Assembly (NCBI GenBank): GCA_030407315.1
Contig: JALQPE010000228.1
Location: 1-64,000 of the forward strand
Reading direction: 5' to 3'
DNA length: 64,000 nt
DNA from: Asparagopsis taxiformis
Taxonomy: Eukaryota; Rhodophyta; Florideophyceae; Bonnemaisoniales; Bonnemaisoniaceae
Below the pieces are notes generated by a model. The model had not been told where the DNA came from, searched no databases, and saw only the letters and a program-made list of their open reading frames with translations. A program made the translations under genes and the position numbers. Positions within the stretch are counted from its first letter, which is position 1. Every line of letters begins with the position of its first letter. This document shows positions 22,675-32,284 of this stretch, one piece after another.

Positions 22675-22948
22675 CTTACAGACGGAGCAGTTTACCAGGG
22701 ATGTTTACAGCAAAGTCATCGTTACGATGGCTTTGCAGTAAGGATACAATTCATTACAGTAGCCATGATTTGTTTACCCGGTAAAAAATTCTCCGGCCAC
22801 TCTAAGAAAAAAATTCATTACAGTGGCCAAGAATTTTTTTACCGGGTAAACAAATCATGGCTACTGTAATGAATTGTTTTCTTACAGCAAAGCCATCGTA
22901 ACGATGACTTTGCTGTAAGCATCCCTGGTAAACTGCCTCAGCTGTAAG
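22675..22948. repeat. Nested-palindrome module 4
   Basis: Outer arms CTTACAGACGGAGCAGTTTACC... and their complement enclose two slightly diverged CTTACAGCAAAGTCATCG palindromes and a large central hairpin with ATTACAGTAGCCATGATT arms. It differs internally from its duplicate at 63,563-63,772. Confidence 0.8.
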
Positions 22949-23637
22949 CGGCTGGGAGCTTAGTCCCTCCCTCACCTTGGGAAGGGTGAGCAAGGAATTG
23001 TGAAGCCGTAAAACATGGCAGAGGGATGGTTTGGACGGCTGTTAGCGGTGTTGGGGAGCACTCTGCGTCGTGCTAACCCAGTCTGGGCTGGGTGCCCTGC
23101 CTGGTACGGCGGGAGGAGTGCACAAAATTTCAAACACAATTTCCTCAAGAGTGAAATTCTGATTGTCGAAACTCAACCTCCCTAAAATGAACTAGAGCTG
23201 GCATGAGCACCTCCACGACGTCTGGAAAGGTACTGACAGCACGTTTTCGGAGCATTGGCGCAGCTGTCTCTCTGAGATCAAGCATAGAGTATCCGTGGCC
23301 AGATTCTATTCCTGGTGCCGTGTGGCACAGTGACCACACCAAATCGCCCTTTTTAGCAGACTATAGATTTGAGTTCCTAGGAATCTAGCTGCCTTCAATA
23401 CCAACATAGTTGGTAAGTAGGCTAGCCTAGGATTGTAGGAACATCAGGAAGGATGGGAGGGTAGGTATGCAACAACATGAAGGGGGTAGTATGAGTAGAT
23501 AATGGCGGTGGTAGACAAGGATTGCACTCACCGAAGGGTCGGCTGGAGTGACACCAGAGTCGACACAGGAAGGAAGGTTGGGATAGGCTGGGATGAAGGA
23601 GGACAAGAGACATGAGAGAGAGGGTGAGGCCAGACCG

Positions 23638-23984
23638 CTTACAGCTGAGGCAGTTTACCAGGGATGCTTACAGCAAAGTCATCGTTACGATGACTTTGCT
23701 GTAAGAAAGGAAAAATTACAGCCGGCACGATTTTTTACCCGGTAAAAAAATTCTTGGTGATTTTTTACCCGGTAAAAATTCTTCGCCAACTGTAATGTTT
23801 CCATTTCTTACAGCAAAGTCATCGTTACGATGACTTTGCTGTAAGTAAACGTTTCATTACAGTAGCCACGATTTTTTACCCGGTAAAATCCTTCGCCCAC
23901 TGTAATGTTTTCTTTTCTTACAGCAAAGTCATCGTAACGATGACTTTGCTGTAAGCATCCCTAGTGAATTGCCTCAGCTGTAAG
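23638..23984. repeat. Nested-palindrome module 5
   Basis: Three CTTACAGCAAAGTCATCGT palindromes with TTTTTTACCCGGTAAAA hairpins between them, enclosed by outer arms with GAGGCAGTTTACCAGGGATG. Flanks on both sides repeat those of modules 4 and 8, so 21.1-25.7 kb is a loose tandem array of modules and spacers. No gene is supported in 20,709-26,164. Confidence 0.8.
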
Positions 23985-24819
23985 CGGCTGGGAGCTTTGT
24001 CCCTCCCTCACCTTGGGAAGGGTGAGATAGGAATTGTGAAGTCGGGAACGTTGTGGAAGGATGGTTTCGACGGCTTCGGGTGGCTTTCAAGAGCAATCTG
24101 TGTCTTGTTCATCCGGTCTGAGGTAACTAAAAAGTTCAGTATTGCGAGAGGAGCACGCAAAATTTCAACCACGATTTTCTCATGACAGAGATTCTGGCGG
24201 TCGAAATTCAAACTCGCTGAAATGGACTAGAGTTGGTGTGAACACCTCTAGGACCTCTGGAAAGGTACTGCCTGCACATTTTCCGAGGCTACAAGAGGCT
24301 GTTCTCTCCAATATCAAGCATAGATTATCGATGCGCAAAATCTACTCCTGGTACTGTGTAGCACATTGACTATACAAAACTGTCCGTTTACCGTTATAAT
24401 ACACCCTACTTTCAAGTAGGTAGGAATCTAGATATTCACTTTACATCGATGATTATGAAGCAGGTTAGGCTAGGACAGGAGGGTAGGCATGGAGTGAAAT
24501 GAAGGCAGTGGTATGAGTAAACTATGGCAGTGGAAGACAGGTATTTAATTCACAAGAGGGGCGTGTGAAGTGACACCAGAGGCACGGTGTGTCACAGGAA
24601 GGGAGATTGGGATGATAAAGGAGGAGTAGAGACTTGAGAGATGGGTTGTTGAGGAATGATTCTAGCTCCAGTACATAACTACATTGCTCCTCTATAGGCT
24701 ACGGCAATCGACTCCAGCAGTCCAAGAAAAAATGGACTATACGAATGTTTCATTTCAATATCAGAATTGTGCAGTTGAGCCTCTTCAAGGTCCGAAAGCT
24801 TTCCCAGAGTACGCTTCCA

Positions 24820-25540
24820 GGCTACTTGAAGGCATCCAGACCACTTGCACATCGTTCCGACAAATTTCAATTTTGGCCATCACATCTCCAGTAGTGAGAA
24901 TCTGGTGACCAAAAATTGATACATTCTGGCATCCCTACCACGCAAGCCAGAAGCTTTGTGTACAATTAGACCATGTCTCAGTGCTCCCTAGAGCCACTCC
25001 ATCCCTTCTAGACCACTTCCACATCGTTTCGAAAAAGTTCAATTTTTGCCATCACATCTCCAGTTGTGGGAATCTGGTTGCCAAAAATCGATGCATTCTG
25101 TCAGCCCTAACGCGCAAGCCGGAAGCATTGCGAACGCATAGAACACTTTTCCGCACTCCTCAGAGCCGCTCCATCCCTTCCAGACCAATTCCACATCGTT
25201 CCCACAAAGTTCAATTTTGGCCATCATATCTCCAGTTGTGAGAGTCTGATGGTCAGAAATCGATGCATTCTGTCAGCCCTAACGCATAATCCAGCAGCTT
25301 TACGAACGCATAGAACACTTTTCCGTACTCCCTAGAGCCACTCCAACCCTTACAGACCACTTGCACATCATTCGGACAAAGTTCAATTTTGGCCATCACA
25401 TCTCCAGTTGTGAGAATCTGGTGACCGAAAATCGATGAATTCTACCAGCCCTACCACGCAAGCCAGAAGCTTTGAGTGCAATTAAAACACGTTTTAGTGC
25501 TTCCTAGAACCACCCCAACCCTTCCAGACCACTTTGCAGC
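24820..25540. repeat. ~175-bp tandem satellite, about four monomers
   Basis: The phrase 'ccagaccacttgcacatcgtt' (variants) recurs near 24,835, 25,008, 25,183 and 25,358, with a final partial near 25,530, giving a period of about 175 bp. Monomers are clearly diverged from each other. Confidence 0.75.
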
Positions 25541-25588
25541 CTTTTTCGCGGGGTCCGAAATCGTCTCCTTCTTCTTCCCGAGTGAGAA

Positions 25589-25707
25589 ACATTACAGCAA
25601 AGTCATCGTTAAGATGACTTTGCTGTAATGTTTTGTTTTCTTACAGCAAAGTCATCGTAACGATGACTTTGCTGTAAGCAACCTGGGTAAACTGCCTTTG
25701 CTGTAAG
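25589..25707. repeat. Nested-palindrome module 6, reduced
   Basis: Two adjacent palindromes of the CAGCAAAGTCATCG type (25,589-25,628 and 25,639-25,677) are followed by one outer arm. The left outer arm is missing. Confidence 0.75.
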
Positions 25708-25900
25708 AAAACTGAATAGCAGTTCCGACAGCTTGTCCTGAAGAGGCAAATCCGCCTTAACGATGACTTTGCTGTAAGAAAACAGAGAACTCTGTACAGT
25801 TTTGACAGCTTGTCCTGAAGAAAAAAATCCGCCTTAACGATGACTTTGCTGTAAGAAAACAGAGTAATTACAGTTCTGACAGCTTGTCCTGAAAACCCGT
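25700..25900. repeat. ~75-bp direct repeats from a module arm, upstream of LPMO gene
   Basis: The block GCTGTAAGAAAAC ... GACAGCTTGTCCTGAA ... CTTAACGATGACTTT occurs three times, at about 25,700, 25,771 and 25,848. It reuses the right arm of the palindrome as a direct repeat. It lies 260-460 bp before the LPMO start and could have been co-opted as promoter sequence; that is speculation. Confidence 0.7.
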
Positions 25901-26164
25901 CCTCCCGCCCAAGTTTATTCTTCCTACCCTAGAGCTCTACTGACGTTCCCAGTCGCAAGTATCGTACCACTTGAACACTATCACACAGCTAGAATTGTCA
26001 CCTGTCCCTCATGGCGACCAGCGCCGAGCGAAGAGCGAAACAAGGGCCACAAGCACAGTCGCAAAAGTTCCATTCTCTCCACTGATCTCCCATATGACGA
26101 TTCTACATAGGCGACAGTTTCACTCGATGCAGTCTTCGCAAGCTGCGTCTCTATCGTCTGAGAA

Positions 26165-27049
26165 ATGTCGCATCTACGCATCGCATCTGTAGCCATCCTA
26201 CTTGCGACAGCATTCTCACACGGTCTGCTGTCCGATCCGCCACAACGCGGGCTCCTCTCCGGCAGCGAACTATCGCCCTCAATATACTTTCATTCGGCGC
26301 CGCGTGATCGCTATGCGCATTTTCCTACTGGACTGAAAAGCACCGTTCGAGGTGCCGGATCGCGCTCTCAGGAAGTTGCGGGCGCACATAATTGGACGCT
26401 ATTCGATCCCATGGCGCAGAGCGATACATGGCGCTCCGGTGTGTGTGGTGACGAGAAGGGGGGCCCGCAGCAGCATCTTCGTGGTGGTAGGTTTTATTAT
26501 CGTGGCAGGATTTCGCGCAAGTACACCAAGGGCCGAGTTATTGAAGTCTCGACTGTTGTCATCGCCAATCATGGTGGATTCATGCAGTTACACTTATGTG
26601 ATGTGTCCAAGTGCAACGGCGAGATCTCAAAACAGTGTTTCAAACGTGGTACATGTCATGAACTGAAGCGTGCTAAATCTGTCTGCGATTATGGTGCGGA
26701 GCGGTGTGGTCCGATTGATGAAAAGCATCCTGGGAGATGGTATTTACCGTGTAAGATTGGGAACGGGCTGGAGAGATTTGGGGGAGCCACGATGAGATAT
26801 CGTCTACAGAAAGGTGTTAAAAGCCGACATTGCGTGTTACACTGGTACTGGGCTAGTGCTCATCAGTGTAGTGCACCGGGGCTGTCGGAGTATTTTGAGA
26901 GGATGGAAGGTGCTTGGGGCAAATGTAGGGGCCCCTACAGATACTGGTATCTCAAGAAAACCATGTGGTGGGGAGGTGTTTCCGCAGGAGTTTCATCAGT
27001 GCTCTGATGTGAGAATTGTTGAAAAGAAGCGTCTGAAGAGAGATTGATT
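26165..27049 (+). pseudogene. AA15-like lytic polysaccharide monooxygenase, C-terminal frameshift
   Basis: A secreted copper enzyme type that oxidatively cleaves chitin or cellulose. A hydrophobic signal peptide (residues 1-18, ending ATAFS) places His19 at the mature N-terminus (HGLLSDPPQRG), as the copper histidine brace needs. The second brace His is H136 in ANHGGF. WRSGVCGDEKGG and YLPC...CVLHWYWAS fit the family. The expected C-terminus (CGGEVFPQEFHQCSDVRI) is in another frame, so a small indel lies near 26,925-26,945, next to the palindrome TGTAGGGGCCCCTACA. In the given sequence the protein would end at 27,007 with an unrelated tail. It could be a sequencing error, but the two genes downstream are broken at palindromes too. 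Family call is good; substrate unknown. Confidence 0.72.
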
Positions 27050-27737
27050 ACGAATTAGAATTGGGACAAGTTGATTCAAACACTGCCTTGAGGCAGTTTG
27101 AGAAATTCGATAGTGCACTTCTCTAGCGATAGATACAGTGGCTGAAACTGTAATAGTTTGTCGATCAGGGATGCGATGGCAGCACGCTGAACGGCGACAG
27201 TGCCAGAGACCCAGATCAACATCCTTGTAAAAGTTTTCTGACTGCTTCCACCAGCCAAGTTTGGTAGTTGGCCTAAACAGCAAGCACCAATTCAGCGCAT
27301 TTCTGTTGCTCGGCATCTAATGAAAAGGTTGAAAACGCTCTATATCTCAAACGGCATCACATCGTGCACTGCCCAACGGCCAGAATCTCCTGACTTATCC
27401 TTCCACCGCATAAACTAAACAACAACGCAATGGTCGGCATCAACCCCGCTTGTCGCAAATCAACACGATCGGCATTCCAGCACATTGGGTCGAACCATAA
27501 CACAACAGTGTTAGCCGAGACACTGCGCATGGCCGTGATCGATAAACCACCGATACCAAGCTCATAATGCCCGAATCCTCCACTCGGCAGCATCACTGGT
27601 GATTTCCCGTTGTTTCCGCCATGCCTGTCGACCTTCACCCTCCATGCCACGCATTCGACCGGTGAAATAACCGCACCAGCCGGCCATCACGTGCACCATT
27701 CCACGACGACCCATCTAGATGGCAGCTGCGCAGCAGC
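27050..27737. other. Gap between LPMO and Sel1 gene
   Basis: No supported gene; short ORFs on both strands lack recognisable content. It should contain the Sel1 promoter. Confidence 0.4.
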
Positions 27738-29397
27738 ATGGCAGGGCTAAGTCTGCCGGAGATGGTCGAAGTGGGCATGACCGTGGAGGTACTGTGGCCG
27801 GTCGTGATCTGGGGCACGCGCAAGAAGGAAACCCCAACAAATTCTTGGTGGAAAGCGTGCGTGCTCGAGATTTGGTGCAATGGCATTGAAAATTGCGGGC
27901 GCATCGAGTACCATGAGAGCTTTGGTCATCCACGCACGATTTGCGTAGTTCGCTTTCTGGAAGGAAAACTCGTGGATTATGGCTCTCCGTCACGCGACGA
28001 CTCGGTACAAATGCCGTCTATGAACCTGAAATGGCGCATTGCAAACGCATCAAATCCGACGGAAGATGTTCAAATAGCTTCTGCGTCACGCAAAACGACA
28101 CGCGGTGCACGTCACACTGCAGCCGCTGAAAGCTCGCTGCTCGCACAAAAAATTGCAGCTATGAGTCGCCAGCTCGACGACGTCCAGAGCTTGCTGCGCG
28201 AACACACGGATCAATGGGCGGTGATTGCCGATTGTGAATCATCTCGCGTTTCGACAGACGTCGCGCAGGTACCGCTCATGCGGAATTTGGCACAACTTTA
28301 TGAAAAAGGCTGCCAGCCGAACAGCGAAGAGGCAAGCGTAAGGTACAAACGCTGCGCATTGGCGGAAGATATCACGTCCGGACTTCAGCTGGGAAAAAAG
28401 TATCGCGATGCGGATGGCAGCGAAAGAGACTATGAACAAGCAGTGGCGCTGTTTCGTCGCGCAGCAGCCTCGGGATCGCTGGAGGCCAAGGTTCATCTTG
28501 GAAACATGTATGAGAATGGACATGAAGTGCAACAGGACTTGAAAAGGGCGTACGCCCTTTTCAAGTCCTGCTGCAACGTTGCAATTGTATCGGGAGGCAG
28601 CGGATGGAGGACTAGCAGTCGGCAGAACGAATATTGCAATCATGTACGAGACGGGACACGGCGTGGAGATGGACGGGGCGCGTGCAGCACAGTTGTACGA
28701 AGAGGGAATTATGGGCGGCGATATCTCGGCAAAGAATGATCTTGGCGTCATGTTTGAGGAGGGATGCGGCGTGCAGAAGGACATTGCAGAAGATTTTCGA
28801 CTGTACAAGTCGGGATCTGATTACGGAGACGCAGATTGTATGAACAATCTCGCGACGCTGTACGACAATGGAAATGGTGAAGGGACTGATAAGAAGCGCG
28901 CTTTTGAGCTGTATGAGCGGTCAGCGCAGAGTGGGAATGCGTTTGCAATGTACAATTTAGCATGCATGCTGGAGAACGGCGAGGGCATTCGACGGGATTT
29001 GCGACGTGCGGTAACGCTGTATGAATCGGCGGCACGCAAGGGGAATGTCGCAAGTAAGACGTGTTTAGCAGAGATGTATACATCGATATATCGAGGCGGA
29101 AAGGGTATTGATGTGGATTTCGTATAAGCGAGAGTGCTTTATGAGGAGGCGGTCCAGAAGTTTGACGTGGACGCGATGTATAGTCTGGAAAAGATTTACG
29201 AAACTGGGCTGGGTGTCGCGGTGGACTTGAAGAGGGCTTGGCGATTGTACGTTGATGCGCACTTGCATGGTGCTATTGAGGGAACGTGTGGGATGGAGCG
29301 GTTGGATCAGATCAAGGATGGCGTTGAGGTGAAAGAGGAGCGCAAGATGGACGCCGCTGTAGTAGTAAGTAAGCGGAAACGCAGTGGACGTAGTTAG
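27738..29397 (+). pseudogene. WWxA domain plus Sel1-like repeat protein, broken
   Basis: The N-terminus (~1-90) carries the WWxA signature NSWWKACVL followed by RIEYHESFG, as in the module A reader. After a coiled stretch (~140-160) come Sel1/TPR-like repeats (LGNMYENGHEVQQD, NIAIMYETGHGVE, NNLATLYDNGNGEG, YNLACMLENGEGIR). The frame breaks at 28,552-28,579, where 28 extra bases form an inverted copy of the preceding text; removing them would join KRA to LQLYREA. A second lesion is a TAA at 29,125-29,127, with Sel1-like coding continuing in frame to 29,397. Sel1 proteins are usually adaptors or scaffolds. A link to the chromatin genes rests only on the N-terminal similarity. Confidence 0.75.
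28529..28574. repeat. 46-bp palindrome at the Sel1 frame break
   Basis: GCAACAGGACTTGAAAAGGG is followed by its inverted partner ending CCCTTTTCAAGTCCTGCTGC, with GGGCGTACGCCC at the centre and one mismatch. The right arm is the extra sequence that breaks the gene. Confidence 0.9.
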
Positions 29398-29980
29398 CAA
29401 CGTACCATCCATGATCAACACTGAAAATTGAGTTCAATTCTCCGAATTATTTCGTGTAGTCGCCAAAGTTTTGCTTTCATCCAAAATGTGGAAATACACG
29501 AATTCATGTGTGCCTTTGACGAGTATTCCACGTCGCAGTACGACATCGGTTGGGCATGGCGCTGAAGAGCACAAATGTCCCGATGAACGCCATAGATTTC
29601 AGCTCTTTACGACGCGCTGCTTGTGTCATGGGTTACTCACTGCTGTTAACAGTACCACGTTCTGTTAACAGCACCTACGCCCAATTGGGCGTAGGTACTG
29701 CTATTGACCATCTGTGCTTGGAATGTATGGTAGGAAACACCAATTCAACGATGGGAACTGAGTTTGGACCTTTACCAAGACGGCATCCAAGCGGAGACAT
29801 GTCCCGTCCGATTCCGGCATTTTTTTGAACAAAATAACATTGAGATCTAAGAAAACTAGAAACCAACCTCGCCCACCACATCATCCTGATCAACCCGTCG
29901 GAAGTCTATCTCGCCCTCATCACAATGCCGCTCAATACAGCATTTCTGCCAGCTACAGCTTGCATCTTTTGATCGAATAG
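29398..29980. other. Gap with a 30-bp palindrome
   Basis: No gene is called. AGCACCTACGCCCAATTGGG and onward forms a palindrome at ~29,668-29,697 with one mismatch. A 92-residue plus-strand ORF crosses it (29,550-29,828) but has no recognisable content. Confidence 0.4.
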
Positions 29981-30581
29981 AAACAGCACATTTGTGAAGA
30001 GGTTCAAACCAGCCCAGTCAACGCAGATCGTGTGCAATTTAGAAGTCGCGTCTGCACGCGACTATGCGCTCAGCCGACAGCATGCGCAACATCAGACGCT
30101 GGTGACAACAAGCAGGAAGAACGTGATCCGTACGTTCTGAACGAGAAGGAGCTTGCAATTGCTGGTGAATTTCCCCCTGAGATCCCCTGGCTGAACAAAG
30201 TGGTTTTGACGGGTCGGCTGGAACGCGACCCGGAATTGAAGCAAATGAGGCCAGATTTCAATGTATGCAAGTTCTCGATGGCGGTGGAGAATACGTGGGA
30301 TCCTGATTGGGGGCCTGATCAGGAGAGTAATAGTTGGTATGATGTGAAGCTCTGGGCCCAGAGCTCCACGTCATACCAACTATTCCTCTGGGTCTCCGGG
30401 TGACAGAGCTGCGTCGACAGCGAAGAAGGGGCTCCGAGTTGGTATTTCAGGCGGAATTGGTATCAATTCATGGACTAGTGCCGATGGTGAAACAAGGACC
30501 AATATTGTAGTTACAGCTGAGTCGTTTGAAATTCTGCAGTCGCGGTCGGAGCCGTCCCCTGGCCTCTCCAATGGTTCTTAG
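29981..30581 (+). pseudogene. Mitochondrial-type single-stranded DNA-binding protein, broken
   Basis: The OB-fold of bacterial/organellar SSB is readable: NKVVLTGRLERDPELK, CKFSMAVENTW, WYDVKLW, then in another frame KKGLRVGISGGIGINSW and IVVTAESFEIL. A basic, Arg/Cys-rich N-terminus would fit an organelle transit peptide. The frame is open from 29,981 but has no in-frame ATG before the domain, so the start is lost or in another exon. At 30,357-30,400 about 44 extra bases, mostly an inverted copy of the preceding text, separate LW from GDRAASTAKKG. Taking them out would give the usual LWGDRAA. SSB would coat single-stranded DNA in organelle replication. Confidence 0.75.
30330..30383. repeat. 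54-bp palindrome inside the SSB gene
   Basis: Left arm ATAGTTGGTATGATGTGAAG and onward to GGG; right arm begins CCC and ends CATACCAACTAT. Two mismatches. The centre is CTCTGGGCCCAGAG. Weaker pairing extends a few bases further on both sides. Confidence 0.9.
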
Positions 30582-31284
30582 CGCAGTAGAAGGGACGCGT
30601 ACCAACGCAATTACAACGAAAGCCGGGTAGAGCCTGATAACAAGCTAAATGACCTGCAATTCTAACTATTTTGTTCCAAGCCAAACCAAAATATAATAAA
30701 GCCTATGGAAACTGTCAACCAAGTTAGCTATAGCTAACTTGTTATAACAAAAGTGAATTGATAGAGACTGTTTAAACTTTAGTGTTGGACTCGCTCGTAA
30801 TACAGCAGGTAAGCCTCGCTGTTCAGAACACCATTCCATAGTCTGTTACGCATTGTGATATTGAGTACAATTCCTTCACATTCTTTGGCAGCCGTGGATA
30901 TGTATAACACGCAGCGCGGGGAGAGAAGTGTCCTCAAGACGAGCTGCTGACATTCGAAAGTGGAATTGTGTCATTTGTAAACATATCAACGGTCAATGAA
31001 CCGTTTCTCTGGGCATCTACGAAAGCAGCACAGTGTAGTACTTATGCAAGGTATTTATTGTCTTTATTCTCATTGAAATCTTTACAATCGACAGAACTAA
31101 TACATAAACTCCCCTAAATTAATCTAAGCCTCAAACTGTGGCTGGAACTGACAACGTGCAGCGGCTGTGATTCATTCAAAATGTTGGAAAGTTGATCCTA
31201 TCGTGTGAATGTGTGACACAAATCATCGTTCCCATCTGAGTGCGGTCTATCTGCTCTCCTCTAGAAGTTATACTCCCTCGTACT
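30582..31284. other. Non-coding stretch before the CACTA right end
   Basis: AT-rich with no supported gene. A perfect 20-bp palindrome AAGTTAGCTATAGCTAACTT lies at ~30,719-30,738. Confidence 0.4.
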
Positions 31285-31780
31285 AACTTCCCTGCATCCA
31301 ACTATCAGTAAAGCTCCCGCACAATTACTATAGTCGTATACTACACACCATTCCAATATTTTCTTCACACTAACACTATGCTCCTTATTTCCTCTCAAGT
31401 CCACTCCACCAGACAGTGTTGCGAACCAATGCACGGTACTACCCGCAGACAATACAATTTGCTATCTACACTACTGTCTACAGATTTCCCCAGACAGCGC
31501 AGTAATACAATACAATGCACTGCCTCAGACAGTAAAATGTACTGTCTGCACATACTGTCTGGCGGCAACACTTCCGGACAGTAAAATTTACTGTTCTGGA
31601 CAGTAAATTTTACTGTTTCTGGTACTGTCCAGATTTCGTGCCAGTTTATTGCTGCAGCAGTATTCTGAAATTTCCAGACAGTAAATTTTACTGTCTCCGC
31701 GCACTGTCTTGGCCAGACAGTAATTTTTACTGTCTCAGACAGTAAATTTACTGTCTTTTTTCATTCCCAACACCGTAGTG
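31285..31780. mobile_element. Right terminus of CACTA-like element 2
   Basis: Matches 13,283-13,777 over its full length with scattered substitutions. Carries the ACAGTA/TACTGT palindromes and ends CAACACCGTAGTG. The outside triplet is CAT. Confidence 0.75.
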
Positions 31781-31782
31781 CA

Positions 31783-31904
31783 TAAAATTTGGTAATTTTT
31801 TGGGCTCAAAAATTACTGCAGTAAAAACTGATCTAGCAAAGTGCACTTCACTAGATCAGTTTTTACTGCAGTAATTTTTGAGCCCAAAAAATTGCCAAAT
31901 TTTA
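31783..31904. mobile_element. Foldback MITE copy 1
   Basis: A ~122-bp near-perfect inverted repeat starting TAAAATTTGGTAATTTTTTG and ending with its complement, with a central AAGTGCACTT. It sits 2 bp from the end of the CACTA-like terminus. Confidence 0.88.
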
Positions 31905-32284
31905 GACTAGTCTGGCGACCGTCTGTAGCTAATGGGGGGGCTTGAATTTAGGTGCAGTGTCTCTGTATTATTAGTGAAGCTGGCTCAAGGTTGTGGAGAT
32001 TTTGTTTAATGCACTGTCATGATACAGAATGCGCCCAAGCTGCATACCCGTTCAAAAAATTGCACCCCTTCACCAATCTTCAACAACAAAACTCCAAACT
32101 CTTTCATCATCCCGCGACCCCTCGTCAGAAATCGAGGCTTCCATAAATTCCAATTTCAAATTTTGCGGGCGCGCGGAAAAATCTCCTTGCCGTCCTGTCA
32201 GGCACATGTGCCGGATTGCATTGCAATCTTCTCTACCAATCTATCGCATTCTCTCTTCTCCCTCGTTCCCGAGCATCCCCTGAA

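Larger units (their letters stand above)
15960..31780. mobile_element. Putative large CACTA-like element 2
   Basis: The left end begins CACTACGGTGTTGAAAA and the right end closes with CAACACCGTAGTG, giving a 13-14 bp terminal inverted repeat. Both ends have long subterminal arrays of ACAGTA-type repeats. Inside are a dead ParB/oxygenase gene, palindrome modules, a satellite and three broken host-type genes. No CACTA transposase is found, so it is non-autonomous or composite. Flanking triplets differ (GCA left, CAT right), so the two ends may not come from one insertion event. Confidence 0.5.

Noticed and set aside
28530..28606. Extra piece in Sel1 as a short spliceosomal intron
   Set aside because: Starts GT but ends AC, only 28 bases, no branch or pyrimidine tract; the inverted-copy explanation accounts for it fully.
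15960..31780. Element 2 as an intact autonomous CACTA transposon
   Set aside because: No transposase ORF, and the flanking triplets do not match.
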